Shown: piece after piece, positions 1 to 8,747 of the stretch
How positions within the stretch are numbered: the stretch's first letter is position 1
How the letters are laid out: every line of letters starts with the position of its first letter
Assembly (NCBI GenBank): GCA_937888725.1
Contig: CALARE010000079.1
Span: 1 to 41,390 of the forward strand
Origin: an uncultured Alphaproteobacteria bacterium
GTDB lineage: Bacteria; Pseudomonadota; Alphaproteobacteria; CAAHEQ01; UBA3637
Length of the DNA stretch: 41,390 nucleotides
Reading direction: 5' to 3'
Made by a program: the position numbers and the translations under genes
The notes under the pieces: model-generated
Told to the model about the DNA's origin: nothing
The model's input: the letters and a program-made list of their open reading frames with translations, nothing else
Database searches by the model: none

Positions 1-209
1 AGATACCACATTTACAGAGAACTCTGCTACAGAAAATGGCGGTGCCATCTATAATAATGGTACCATCACGTTTAATGGAGATACCACATTTACAGAGAAC
101 TCTGCTACAGAAAATGGCGGTGCCATCTATAATAATGGTACCATCACGTTTAATGGAGATACCACATTTACAGAGAACTCTGCTACAGAAAATGGCGGTG
201 CCATCTATA
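1..209 (+). repeat. 78-bp perfect tandem repeat (26 codons), at least 2.7 copies
   Basis: Units begin at 1, 79 and 157. The first two are identical over all 78 bases, and the third is identical to about 209 before diverging. The period is a multiple of three, so copy-number change keeps the frame and alters passenger length by 26 residues. The array runs off the left edge, so the total copy number is unknown. Confidence 0.95.
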
Positions 210-3200
210 ATGTGGGGACTATGCAGTTTAATGGATATACCACCTTCACGGATAACTCGGCATCTTCTGGCGGGGCGATTTTGAATACTGGCTCCATCAC
301 GTTTGGTGAGGGTTCAACAGCGACTTTCACAAACAACACATCATCATCATCTAACTATGGTGGTGGTGCGATTTATAATGATGGTCGTATCACATTTGGT
401 GGAGATGCTACCTTCACGGGTAACTCGACATCTGCCTCTGGCGGGGCGATTTATAATTATGGCTCAAGTTCAAAAATAACATTCAATGGTGATGCCACCT
501 TCACGGGTAACTCAGCATCCTCTGGTGGGGCGATTCATAATGATGGAACTATCACATTTAATGATAACTTCCTCTTTAGCGGTAATACAGCTAACAAAGG
601 GGCTGATATTTATAATACTGGCACCATTAACTTTGCTCCAGCTGAAAATAAAGTTGGCACATTAGATGGTGGAATTTATCAAGCTGATGATAATAATGTA
701 AAAATCAACAAAACTGGTGCGGGAACACTCGTTTTGGGTGACGAAATGGTGAATGGGTATGATACAAACTATAACTCACAATTCACCCAAAGTGCAGGGC
801 TCACCATAGCGGGTAGTGATACTTTTAATATTGCAAAGGATAATATCTTTACGGGTGGCACACTTGAAACACACGGGCAAAACATTGGCTTTAACGCCTC
901 ATTTACAGGGACAGATGCGAACAATAAAGCTATTTGGAAACATTATTCAACAGGTGGAACAACAACCCTTAATAATATATCATTAAATACCTATTCTGAA
1001 GCTGTATTTGACACCTATACTGATGATATAAAACAAGCCTATATCAACACATATGTTCCACAAAATGATGAAAACAAACTATTTACCATTAATAGTGTTA
1101 CCAATGGTACAAAATCAACCTATATTCTAGGTAATGACATTTCTAAAAATGGTGGTAAAGCAACCTTTAACAACAGCATTATCAAATTTGGGACAAGCTC
1201 TTATACGGGTGCTTATGAAATTGGCTCTACAAATACCATTGACATGCAAAATAACACCGCTGAAAATGTAACTTTTGACAACTTAATGGGAAATGGTGCC
1301 TCCCTCAATATTGATGTTATTTTTAAACAGGTAAGCGACACCATTGTAATGAGTGCTGATAAATTTATTACAAATGGTTCTGCTTATCAATTTAAAGATG
1401 TTTCAATAAATATGGTAGGTCAAAGTTTACTTGATGGTATCTTATCCAATCTAACAACCGATCAAATGGGAACATTTAATCCTGCCATTACTTATCAAGC
1501 AACAGTTTTGGGTGGAAACGCTACTTTTGAAGAAAGCAAAACTTCCGCATTAACAACTGCTTCACCTTATGTTTATGAAATTAAAACAAGCGGACAAGAA
1601 TTAACCGTTAGTGCCAATAAACTTAAAGATACACCGCTTGTCTATTTGACAAAATATGCAGGTGACACAACCTTACAAATGGTTAATAATGGGTCGGGAA
1701 CTACCTATACAATGGGTGAAAATGAAACATTGGATACAATGGCGAGTGGGGATAAAAAGGTTTTAGGGGTTTCAACTATTGCAAGTGACAGTCTTATCAA
1801 ATCAAATGGAAAAGATATGTTCACCCTAAACAATCAAGATACAACTCTAACAGTTGAAGACATCACCATTGATGGGGCTAGCAATGTTGTTAATAACCAA
1901 AAAGGCACAGTTGAATTTGACAATGTTGTTATTCAAAATACGGTAGGTGATACATCAATCAAAAATGCTGATAAAATGACTCTTGCAAATGTACAGGTAG
2001 ATAAAACCATTCAAAATACAGGGACATTAACAGCAAATAAATTAAATGTTACAACCCTTTCTAATACAGGTCAAAATGCCACTGTAACACTTTCTAATAC
2101 AAATACAATTGGCACACTTGAAAACAATAGTTTAACAACAATGAATGATGGTATGTTATCAGTATCAGAACTGTCGGGTTCTGGAACTCTAACCATGAAT
2201 AATTCAATACTTGATGCTACATCTATTACAACAGATAATACAATTATTTCAAATAATATGGATTTATCGGACCGATTAACAAACCTAAATGTAAAAGCAT
2301 TGGAAATTAAGGCTAATTCAACACTCGATTTAAAAAATGCCACAGCAACCGTCACAACTATCAATAATGCGGGCGATCTTATCGCAAACAAAGACCTAAC
2401 CGTTGAAACACTAACAAACAATGCCTCAACAACCATTAATAATAGTGTATTCAAAGTATCTAATTTATCAGGTGCTGGCCAGCTTAATATGAATAATGCA
2501 ACCCTTGACGTAGCAAATGATTTTTCATCATCAAACAGATTATTCGCTCACAATTTAACTCTTGGAAATAGAGCAAAAGAACTCTCTTTTGCCGAAGTTG
2601 CTGTTCAAGAAAATAGCTTTTTAGATATCGGCAAAGCAACTCTTTACTCAGATATTGTTCATTTTAATGATAATTCAAAATTAATCACTCATATTAATAC
2701 GCTGTCAGATACAGAATTTGGAAAAATATCAGCGAACACAATTAACGTTTCTGATGTTGGGACAGAGTTATCCATTATTGTTGCCCCAGGGGAACACTTT
2801 ACATCAGGGTATAAGAATTATACTCTATTAGACGCAGAAACACTTAATGCTGACGCTGAAAATGGTTTTGCCAAAATTTCAGAAAACACTATGTATGACA
2901 TCTATTACCTTGGGGATGGGGCCTATCAACTCTGTGCTAAGGGGAGTAGTTGCCCATTAAGTCCATCTGAACCAACTATACCAAGTGATACACCCGACAG
3001 CGATACCTCTGATAGTGATGATTTAGATGATGACAATACAGGAGGAAATCCACCTCCAACACCACCACAACCAGAAAAGCCTAACACCCAACGACCTGAT
3101 TGTACAGGATATGAGTGCGTTCTTGATGCTTGGATTTTAGGTCCTGCAATTGATGAAGATGGCAAAGCAAAAGACATTCAAGATACCCTCAATGATATGG

Positions 3201-4207
3201 TACAAATATTAGGAAAAGATTCAGAAAGAGTTAAAGATGCTGTTAAAGGATTAGCTCCTGATACATCTGCTCTTATTCAATCTCATTCACTTGAAATTAT
3301 TAATCGATTGTCCTCTATTGTTTCCAAACAATTAAGGTCTGCTTCAGAAAGAACGGGCTACATCCATAATGGATATCGTTTTTATAAATATCCAAATAAA
3401 GAATCTCGGGCATGGGTGCAAACAATTTATGGACAATCAAAAACAACTGGGGATAAAGCATTTGATGTGGATACACAAGGTATAGCACTTGGTTTTGATG
3501 CCCCTATATCAGATCATGCTAAATTGGGTCTTGCCTATTCCTATACCACAGCAGATGGAACCGCTGTTCAACGTGATGTTGATATCACATCACATGCCTT
3601 TATACTCTATGGTGAATATCATCCAAACCGAACATATGTAAACTGGCAAGCACTCTATGCCCGTTCTGCATATGATGAAGACAAAAAAGTATTCCATCAT
3701 CAAATTGGAGCCTCATATGATGTTGATGTCTTAAGTGCTCAAGTTATAATGGGTAGAAAAATGGGACCATATGTTTCTAGCAATTGGGCAACAGGTGTTA
3801 TTTCACCTGAAATCGGTCTTAGATACACCTATTTAAAACGGCATGGTTATCAAGATGAAGCATCTCAAGATGTGGCATCTTCTGATACACATATTTTAAC
3901 TGGTATTCTTGGAGCAAACTACTCTATCGCTTACCGTTTATCACCAAATATTTCATGGTATCCAGAATTTAAGATTGCTGCAACGTATGACCTTATCGAA
4001 CCTGAATTTGAAAATAATGTAACAGTTGCAAATGGTGAAACCTATCAACTAAATGCTGAAGCTCTTGACCGCTTTGGTATTGAAATTGGTGCAAGACTTG
4101 GTTTAGATATTAATAGAAAAACTGAGTTCGCATTAGAATACGAAGGATTATTCAAAGGTGATTACGAAAACCACAATACGAAAGCTTCTTTGAAATATAA
4201 ATTCTAA
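2..4207 (+). CDS. Pmp-like autotransporter adhesin, 5' end outside window
   Basis: This is a type V secreted surface protein; the reading frame is open from base 2, so the true start lies upstream and 1401 residues are visible. The first ~210 residues are repeats with GGAI and FTxN motifs, as in chlamydial polymorphic membrane proteins; such repeats build a beta-helix passenger. The middle is Asn/Thr-rich and contains a 98-residue duplication. An acidic, proline-rich linker (about 2990-3100) leads to an autotransporter beta-domain of about 285 residues (about 3345-4204). The protein ends in Leu-Lys-Tyr-Lys-Phe, the aromatic C-terminus expected for a Bam-inserted barrel. The GTG at 212 is only an in-frame Val codon inside the repeats. 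The passenger should be displayed at the cell surface; adhesion is inferred from the family, and the ligand is unknown. Confidence 0.9.
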   Translation, partial: DTTFTENSATENGGAIYNNGTITFNGDTTFTENSATENGGAIYNNGTITFNGDTTFTENSATENGGAIYNVGTMQFNGYTTFTDNSASSGGAILNTGSITFGEGSTATFTNNTSSSSNYGGGAIYNDGRITFGGDATFTGNSTSASGGAIYNYGSSSKITFNGDATFTGNSASSGGAIHNDGTITFNDNFLFSGNTANKGADIYNTGTINFAPAENKVGTLDGGIYQADDNNVKINKTGAGTLVLGDEMVNGYDTNYNSQFTQSAGLTIAGSDTFNIAKDNIFTGGTLETHGQNIGFNASFTGTDANNKAIWKHYSTGGTTTLNNISLNTYSEAVFDTYTDDIKQAYINTYVPQNDENKLFTINSVTNGTKSTYILGNDISKNGGKATFNNSIIKFGTSSYTGAYEIGSTNTIDMQNNTAENVTFDNLMGNGASLNIDVIFKQVSDTIVMSADKFITNGSAYQFKDVSINMVGQSLLDGILSNLTTDQMGTFNPAITYQATVLGGNATFEESKTSALTTASPYVYEIKTSGQELTVSANKLKDTPLVYLTKYAGDTTLQMVNNGSGTTYTMGENETLDTMASGDKKVLGVSTIASDSLIKSNGKDMFTLNNQDTTLTVEDITIDGASNVVNNQKGTVEFDNVVIQNTVGDTSIKNADKMTLANVQVDKTIQNTGTLTANKLNVTTLSNTGQNATVTLSNTNTIGTLENNSLTTMNDGMLSVSELSGSGTLTMNNSILDATSITTDNTIISNNMDLSDRLTNLNVKALEIKANSTLDLKNATATVTTINNAGDLIANKDLTVETLTNNASTTINNSVFKVSNLSGAGQLNMNNATLDVANDFSSSNRLFAHNLTLGNRAKELSFAEVAVQENSFLDIGKATLYSDIVHFNDNSKLITHINTLSDTEFGKISANTINVSDVGTELSIIVAPGEHFTSGYKNYTLLDAETLNADAENGFAKISENTMYDIYYLGDGAYQLCAKGSSCPLSPSEPTIPSDTPDSDTSDSDDLDDDNTGGNPPPTPPQPEKPNTQRPDCTGYECVLDAWILGPAIDEDGKAKDIQDTLNDMVQILGKDSERVKDAVKGLAPDTSALIQSHSLEIINRLSSIVSKQLRSASERTGYIHNGYRFYKYPNKESRAWVQTIYGQSKTTGDKAFDVDTQGIALGFDAPISDHAKLGLAYSYTTADGTAVQRDVDITSHAFILYGEYHPNRTYVNWQALYARSAYDEDKKVFHHQIGASYDVDVLSAQVIMGRKMGPYVSSNWATGVISPEIGLRYTYLKRHGYQDEASQDVASSDTHILTGILGANYSIAYRLSPNISWYPEFKIAATYDLIEPEFENNVTVANGETYQLNAEALDRFGIEIGARLGLDINRKTEFALEYEGLFKGDYENHNTKASLKYKF

Positions 4208-4281
4208 TTTATCCTTTTCTTATAGGACAAAGAATCATTCGTTGTAAGGATATCATTAAAAAATATTCTTATTATTCAAGG

Positions 4282-4983
4282 TTAAGCAAACACACCCTTA
4301 TATTGCCAACAAGAAAGAATGGCAATAGAGGCTGTTTCAGCCCGTAAAATAGTTGTTCCCAAATGAATGCTTGAAACACAAGGTTGCCCCAAAATATATG
4401 ACACCTCTTTTTCCGTAAATCCGCCCTCTGGACCAATAAGAAAAGCAGGTCTTTTTACTGTTATTTTTTTTAAACTCGTCTTTCCTCTTTCCGATAAAAA
4501 AAACAGAGCAATATCTTGAGGTAATTTTTGAAATAAATCATACAAATAAACAGGTTCATGAATAACAGGACAATCTAATCGTTCAGACTGTTCTGATGCT
4601 TCAGCAACAATTAATTTTGCCCGTTCTAAATTAAAATGACGTACAACTGTACGCTCCGTTATAACAGGAAAAATTTCACTCACACCCAGTTCTGTTGCTT
4701 TTTGCAAAACAATATCCATATTTTCTTTTTTTATTATCGCAGGACACAAAATGCAAGAAGGTGTTTTTTCTTGCTTTCTTGTTTGCTCTAAAATGTAACA
4801 AGCATATTTCTTTTTTGAAATTTGATTTATTTTTCCCCTAAATTCACCATCTTTCCCATTAAAAAGCAAAATTTCATCCCCCGCATTACACCGCATAACA
4901 TGTATCAAATAATGCGTTTTTTGCTCATCTAAAGGAAACACCATTCCTTCCTCTAAGTTTTCATTAATAAATAGGCGAATCAT
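4282..4983 (-). CDS. rsmE: 16S rRNA (uracil-1498-N3)-methyltransferase RsmE
   Basis: RsmE uses S-adenosylmethionine to methylate N3 of U1498 in helix 44 of 16S rRNA. The 233-residue length is normal for the family. Recognisable features are a short N-terminal PUA-like part with HYLIHVMR, a central segment ending KATELGVSEIFPV, and the trefoil-knot SPOUT motifs LIGPEGGFTEKEV and LGTTILRAETAS near the C-terminus. Its ATG shares one base with the TAA of the upstream regulator gene (TAATG across 4985-4981), so translation is probably coupled. Nothing in the family links it to the regulator's function, so the shared transcript may be incidental. It converges on the autotransporter gene with 74 bases between stops and no clear hairpin. 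Confidence 0.95.
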   Translation of the reverse strand: MIRLFINENLEEGMVFPLDEQKTHYLIHVMRCNAGDEILLFNGKDGEFRGKINQISKKKYACYILEQTRKQEKTPSCILCPAIIKKENMDIVLQKATELGVSEIFPVITERTVVRHFNLERAKLIVAEASEQSERLDCPVIHEPVYLYDLFQKLPQDIALFFLSERGKTSLKKITVKRPAFLIGPEGGFTEKEVSYILGQPCVSSIHLGTTILRAETASIAILSCWQYKGVFA

Positions 4984-6974
4984 TATTTTTTCTTCCTCTG
5001 TGGAGCCAAAGCATCAACCCAAACTAAAGTCACATCATCTTGTGGTGGTGGAGGCAACATTTTGAAAAATAATTGCATCAATTGTGAAACTGCCTCTCGA
5101 TTATTTTTATATTTAAATACTGTTTGCAAAAGACTCAACAACCCTTCCGTACCAAGACGCAAACCATCAGATGCTTTTTCCTCAATCAAGGCATCACTAT
5201 ATAAAATCAATTTATCCCCTGGGCAAAAATCAATTTTATAGTCATCGTATTTTGCGTGTGGTGAAATCCCTAATGGCAAACCTTGTGTTGATAAAAGCAA
5301 AATCCCATTGCGTGTTTTTAAAAATGGGGGTGGCGATCCTGCTCCCGCATAAGAAAGCGTTTGAGCATTTGTATCAAATATACAGAAAAAGAAAGTTGCA
5401 AATTGCCCACGAGGTAACAATTGACAGAGTTGTAAATTAATCAATCGCAAAAAGTCTGATGGATTTTTAACCTTATCTTTCAATTGAAAAATAAGTGTGT
5501 GTAATCTAAATGTGTTTAAAGAAGCAGATAAACCATGACCAGAAAAATCACACAAGAAAAGACCAAATTTTTTGTCTGATAACTCAATAATTTGCCAAAA
5601 ATCACCACCCAATCTATCAGATGGCGAGAAAAATGAAGCAATATCAACATTACATTTCTCTTTAATTTGCTCCAATTGACTACTTTGTGGCAAAAGACTA
5701 CGTTGCATTTTTTGGGATAACCGCAATTCTTCATTTATTTGATTAAGTTGTGTTGAAAGATACTCAACCAATTTTTTATTTTCTAAATGCACACGAACTC
5801 TTGTAAAAAACTCTAATGGATTAATTGGTTTTGTAATAAAATCAGAAGCACCTGCTTTAAAAGTTCTATCTCGTGCTTCCCGTGTGTCTGTAGAGGTTTG
5901 AATTAAAATAGGTATTTTATGTTCTTTATCAATTTGTTTCAGCTGTAACAAAACCTCATAACCATCCATTTTAGGCAACACAATGTCTAAAATGATTAAA
6001 TCAGGTTTAAACTCAACAACTTTTTTAAGCCCTTCTTCACCCGTTGATGCCACTTCAATCCGACCAACACCAATCTGAGCTAACAAGCCCGCCAATAATG
6101 CTTGATTGCTCTTATTATCCTCAATAATCAATACCTTACTTGTCGAAATATCTGTTTGAACCACAATTTCTGGTGTTGAGGCCAAATTTTGAATTACGCT
6201 TTCCTTTTTACTTTCACGCAAAAAAGACAGTGTAATTTCTTTGCCATAATTATCAATTGTACACGAATCAACAGCATGAGCAATAATTTGCAACCCACGA
6301 CCGCTTTTTGATGAAGTGTCTCCCGTATCTCTTTTTAAAATTTGAGCTAAAGAATACCCCATGCCCTCATCTTTAATCGTAATCTCTAATTTTAATTTAT
6401 TCCAAACTGAACAAATTGAGATAGCTTTCTTGGCATATTTTGGAGTATTTAATCTACGACCAATCAAATCAAGGTAAGAAACAAATCCGACCACATCTTG
6501 ACGCATAGAACTTGATAACTCTAAATTCCCATGGAACAAACCATTTACTAACGATTCATGCACAGCTAAGTGAATTGCTTTTCGTCTAGCATCAGAAAAT
6601 TTACGTCTTAACTGTAATGCTCCCGTAAAAATATAAGCAACATCATATTTATAAACCAATGGACCAGTCAATAAAAAACTAAGTGCATTGGAATATTTAT
6701 GATTTTTTTGATATTCAATAAAATCTATGATGCTTTTTTTTGTCGCATTTGAATCAATTACGCCTTCTATTGGCAATTTCAAAATTTCTTTAAACCGTTC
6801 TTCTGTTACATCACCAATAATAACACAAACAGAAGGCATTTGCCGTTTAGAACCAGCCGCCAAAAAAGGCTTTGCCTTGCTAGGCCATAATGGTAAATGG
6901 TATAATTTAGAGAATTTTTGCATTTTCTCTAAACTAACACCCTCACCAGTTAAATAAATTTCTCTTTCACTCAT
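4983..6974 (-). CDS. RsbW-like ATPase / receiver / PP2C-type phosphatase fusion regulator
   Basis: This 663-residue cytosolic signalling protein has three recognisable domains. Residues ~1-110 match nothing I know. Residues ~110-255 are a GHKL-type ATPase like anti-sigma kinases, with HESLVNGLFHGN (N-box), DEGMG (202-206) and SGRGL. Residues ~279-400 are a response-regulator receiver with acidic ED at 285-286, phosphoacceptor D330 and K382. After a coiled linker (QKMQRSLLPQ), residues ~430-655 form a SpoIIE/RsbU PP2C phosphatase with GGDFW (456-460), D476 and a terminal QDDVTLV. In partner-switching systems kinase and phosphatase act oppositely on a STAS antagonist; here both are on one chain. 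No STAS protein or sigma factor is encoded nearby. A longer open frame to 7079 exists, but the ATG at 6974 fits the promoter better. Confidence 0.85.
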   Translation of the reverse strand: MSEREIYLTGEGVSLEKMQKFSKLYHLPLWPSKAKPFLAAGSKRQMPSVCVIIGDVTEERFKEILKLPIEGVIDSNATKKSIIDFIEYQKNHKYSNALSFLLTGPLVYKYDVAYIFTGALQLRRKFSDARRKAIHLAVHESLVNGLFHGNLELSSSMRQDVVGFVSYLDLIGRRLNTPKYAKKAISICSVWNKLKLEITIKDEGMGYSLAQILKRDTGDTSSKSGRGLQIIAHAVDSCTIDNYGKEITLSFLRESKKESVIQNLASTPEIVVQTDISTSKVLIIEDNKSNQALLAGLLAQIGVGRIEVASTGEEGLKKVVEFKPDLIILDIVLPKMDGYEVLLQLKQIDKEHKIPILIQTSTDTREARDRTFKAGASDFITKPINPLEFFTRVRVHLENKKLVEYLSTQLNQINEELRLSQKMQRSLLPQSSQLEQIKEKCNVDIASFFSPSDRLGGDFWQIIELSDKKFGLFLCDFSGHGLSASLNTFRLHTLIFQLKDKVKNPSDFLRLINLQLCQLLPRGQFATFFFCIFDTNAQTLSYAGAGSPPPFLKTRNGILLLSTQGLPLGISPHAKYDDYKIDFCPGDKLILYSDALIEEKASDGLRLGTEGLLSLLQTVFKYKNNREAVSQLMQLFFKMLPPPPQDDVTLVWVDALAPQRKKK

Positions 6975-6981
6975 ATCTTTG

Positions 6982-7009
6982 AGTATAATAAAACCATACA
7001 AAAAAACAA
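6982..7009 (-). promoter_or_regulatory. Candidate promoter of the regulator gene, possibly leaderless
   Basis: On the minus strand TTGTTT (7009-7004) is followed after 16 bases by TATACT (6987-6982). Only seven bases separate the -10 element from the ATG at 6974, so a normal start point would place the first mRNA base at or next to the start codon. There is no good Shine-Dalgarno sequence. Confidence 0.45.
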
Positions 7010-7047
7010 GCTTTTTTATATTTAAATCAAAAAAAGTTAAAAAAACT

Positions 7048-7076
7048 TTGCGATTTATACTATTTTTTGTTATACT
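7048..7076 (+). promoter_or_regulatory. Candidate sigma-70 promoter of the nitronate monooxygenase gene
   Basis: TTGCGA (7048-7053), a 17-base spacer and TATACT (7071-7076) form a good sigma-70 type promoter. Transcription would start near 7083. The leader then holds the hairpin at 7093-7113 and a Shine-Dalgarno AAAGGA at 7124-7129. Confidence 0.6.
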
Positions 7077-7092
7077 CACAAAATATTAATAT

Positions 7093-7113
7093 GTTCGCTT
7101 TTTTTTTGCGAAC
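7093..7113 (+). promoter_or_regulatory. Leader hairpin with T9 loop before the flavoprotein gene
   Basis: GTTCGC and GCGAAC form a six-base-pair stem around nine T residues. It lies between the predicted transcription start and the ribosome binding site. It is not followed by a T-run, so it is not a standard terminator; a role in mRNA stability or translation is a guess. Confidence 0.4.
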
Positions 7114-7134
7114 ACTCTACTGAAAGGACATATT

Positions 7135-8691
7135 ATGAAAAAAGTTAATCCAGTTATGATTTCAGGCAAAGAAGTTATCCCTTTAATTGAAGGGGGAAAA
7201 GGCATTGCTGTATCAGATGGGCAATCTTCAGGGGCTTGGGCAAAAGCTGGAGCTGTCGGGACAATTTCTGGCGTTTTTGCTGATGAATACGATGAAAATG
7301 GAAAAGTTATTCCAAAAGTTTATACTCAAAAAACAAGACCAGAAAGACATAAAGAATTAATTGAAATGTCCATTCGTGGTGGAATTTCACAAGCTAAAAT
7401 CGCACATGAAATTGCTGGTGGAAATGGTCGCATCCATATGAATGTTTTATGGGAAATGGGAGGCAGTATTCCAATTTTGGAAGGTGTGATGAATGCTTGC
7501 GAACAAGTAATGACAAATTTGAGAGAGAAAGCTCCTGAAAAGTATCAAGAAAAAATTGTTGCTATGGGAGAGAAAGTACAAGAAACACTTGGTTCACTAC
7601 GTTTTCAATATCAAAAACGTATGGGTGAAGCACTCCCTGTTGTTGACGGTATGTTAGACAAAGTCCATAAACTTGTTCATGGTATTACTTGTGGTGCTGG
7701 GATGCCTTATAAATTGGCAGAAATTGCATCAAAATACGGCTTATATTACTATCCAATTGTATCTTCTGCTAGAGCATTTAGAGCCTTATGGTTAAGAAGT
7801 TATAAAAACTGTATGGAATACCTTGGCGGTGTTGTCTATGAAGATCCATGGCGTGCTGGTGGACACAATGGCCTATCAAATTCTGAAAACCCAGAACAGC
7901 CCGAAAGACCATATGAACGCTTGGTTGCTTTGCGTAAACAACTCAATGAATATAATTTACAACATGTTCCTTTGATTATGGCTGGTGGCGTATGGAATTT
8001 AGCAGAATTTGAAGATTTGATTGATAATCCTGAAATTGGCCCCATTGCCTTTCAATTAGGAACCCGTCCTTTATTGACAAAAGAAAGTCCTGTTGCTAAA
8101 GCATGGCAAGGATGTTTAAGAGCACTTAAAAAAGGCGATATTATTTTACAACGCTTTTCTCCAACAGGATTCTACTCCTCTGCTGTCAACAATAAATTTT
8201 TAAGAACCCTTATGGATCGTAAAGACACAGAAATGCCATATACTGAAAAACCAGAGGGTATTTTTGTAAAACCTTTTGCTGTTTCACAAGCTCTTACAAT
8301 TTATTTAACAGAACATGATTTTAAACGAGCAAATGAATTTTTAACTGGGTCACGCCCTGTTGTTGCACGCACACCTGATAACTCTATCATCTTTTTAACA
8401 AATGAAGAAAATGAACAAATCAAACAAGATAGAGCTAATTGTGTTGGTTGTTTATCTGCCTGTGCTTTCTCGGGTTGGTCACAAGCCGATGGCCATTTGG
8501 ACAGGCTCCCAGATTCACGTTCATTCTGCATCAACAAAACATTAACAGCTATCGCTCATGGTGAAAGCATTGATAACAATTTAATGTTCTGTGGACACAG
8601 CGGATATCGTTTTGGTGAGGATCCAATGTACAAAAATGGGAATATCCCAAGCGTCCAAGAATTGATTGATGCTTTATTGCAAGGGAAATAA
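7135..8691 (+). CDS. Nitronate monooxygenase / 2-nitropropane dioxygenase family flavoprotein
   Basis: The 518-residue protein belongs to the FMN-dependent TIM-barrel family that includes nitronate monooxygenase and enoyl-ACP reductase FabK. Family-like stretches are an N-terminal glycine-rich GGKGIAVSDG, the central HGITCGAGMP, GGVVYEDPWRAGGHNG, and a phosphate-binding-type IMAGGVWN before FQLGTRPL. It is longer than ordinary nitronate monooxygenases (about 320-380 residues). The extra C-terminal part has a cysteine cluster, NCVGCLSACAFSGW, and a later MFCGHSGYRFGEDP. Those cysteines could bind metal or an Fe-S centre, which I infer only from spacing. The start is fixed by AAAGGA six bases before the ATG. 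It has its own promoter and terminator, so it is probably monocistronic. The real substrate is unknown; nitroalkane detoxification is a family guess. Confidence 0.75.
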   Translation: MKKVNPVMISGKEVIPLIEGGKGIAVSDGQSSGAWAKAGAVGTISGVFADEYDENGKVIPKVYTQKTRPERHKELIEMSIRGGISQAKIAHEIAGGNGRIHMNVLWEMGGSIPILEGVMNACEQVMTNLREKAPEKYQEKIVAMGEKVQETLGSLRFQYQKRMGEALPVVDGMLDKVHKLVHGITCGAGMPYKLAEIASKYGLYYYPIVSSARAFRALWLRSYKNCMEYLGGVVYEDPWRAGGHNGLSNSENPEQPERPYERLVALRKQLNEYNLQHVPLIMAGGVWNLAEFEDLIDNPEIGPIAFQLGTRPLLTKESPVAKAWQGCLRALKKGDIILQRFSPTGFYSSAVNNKFLRTLMDRKDTEMPYTEKPEGIFVKPFAVSQALTIYLTEHDFKRANEFLTGSRPVVARTPDNSIIFLTNEENEQIKQDRANCVGCLSACAFSGWSQADGHLDRLPDSRSFCINKTLTAIAHGESIDNNLMFCGHSGYRFGEDPMYKNGNIPSVQELIDALLQGK

Positions 8692-8718
8692 AAAAAATAT
8701 CTTTAATTGTTTTTTTTT

Positions 8719-8746
8719 AAAGACGTTGAAAATTTTCAACGTCTTT
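8719..8746. terminator. Palindromic terminator between convergent genes
   Basis: A perfect 28-base palindrome with arms AAAGACGTTGAAAA lies between the stop at 8691 and the converging gene ending at 8748. A T-rich tract follows on the plus strand. It probably terminates the flavoprotein transcript and may also serve the opposite gene. Confidence 0.75.
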
Positions 8747-8747
8747 T

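Noticed and set aside
1..234. Regular repeats that might suggest a CRISPR array
   Set aside because: The repeats are direct, without unique spacers, and they translate in one frame into GGAI/FTxN beta-helix units of the autotransporter.
2071..2454. Minus-strand open frame of 127 residues inside the autotransporter
   Set aside because: It is a shadow of the Asn/Thr-rich coding strand, with no ribosome site and no recognisable protein features.
212..4207. GTG at 212 as the start of the autotransporter
   Set aside because: The same frame is open to base 2 and encodes the same repeat family, so the gene continues beyond the left edge.
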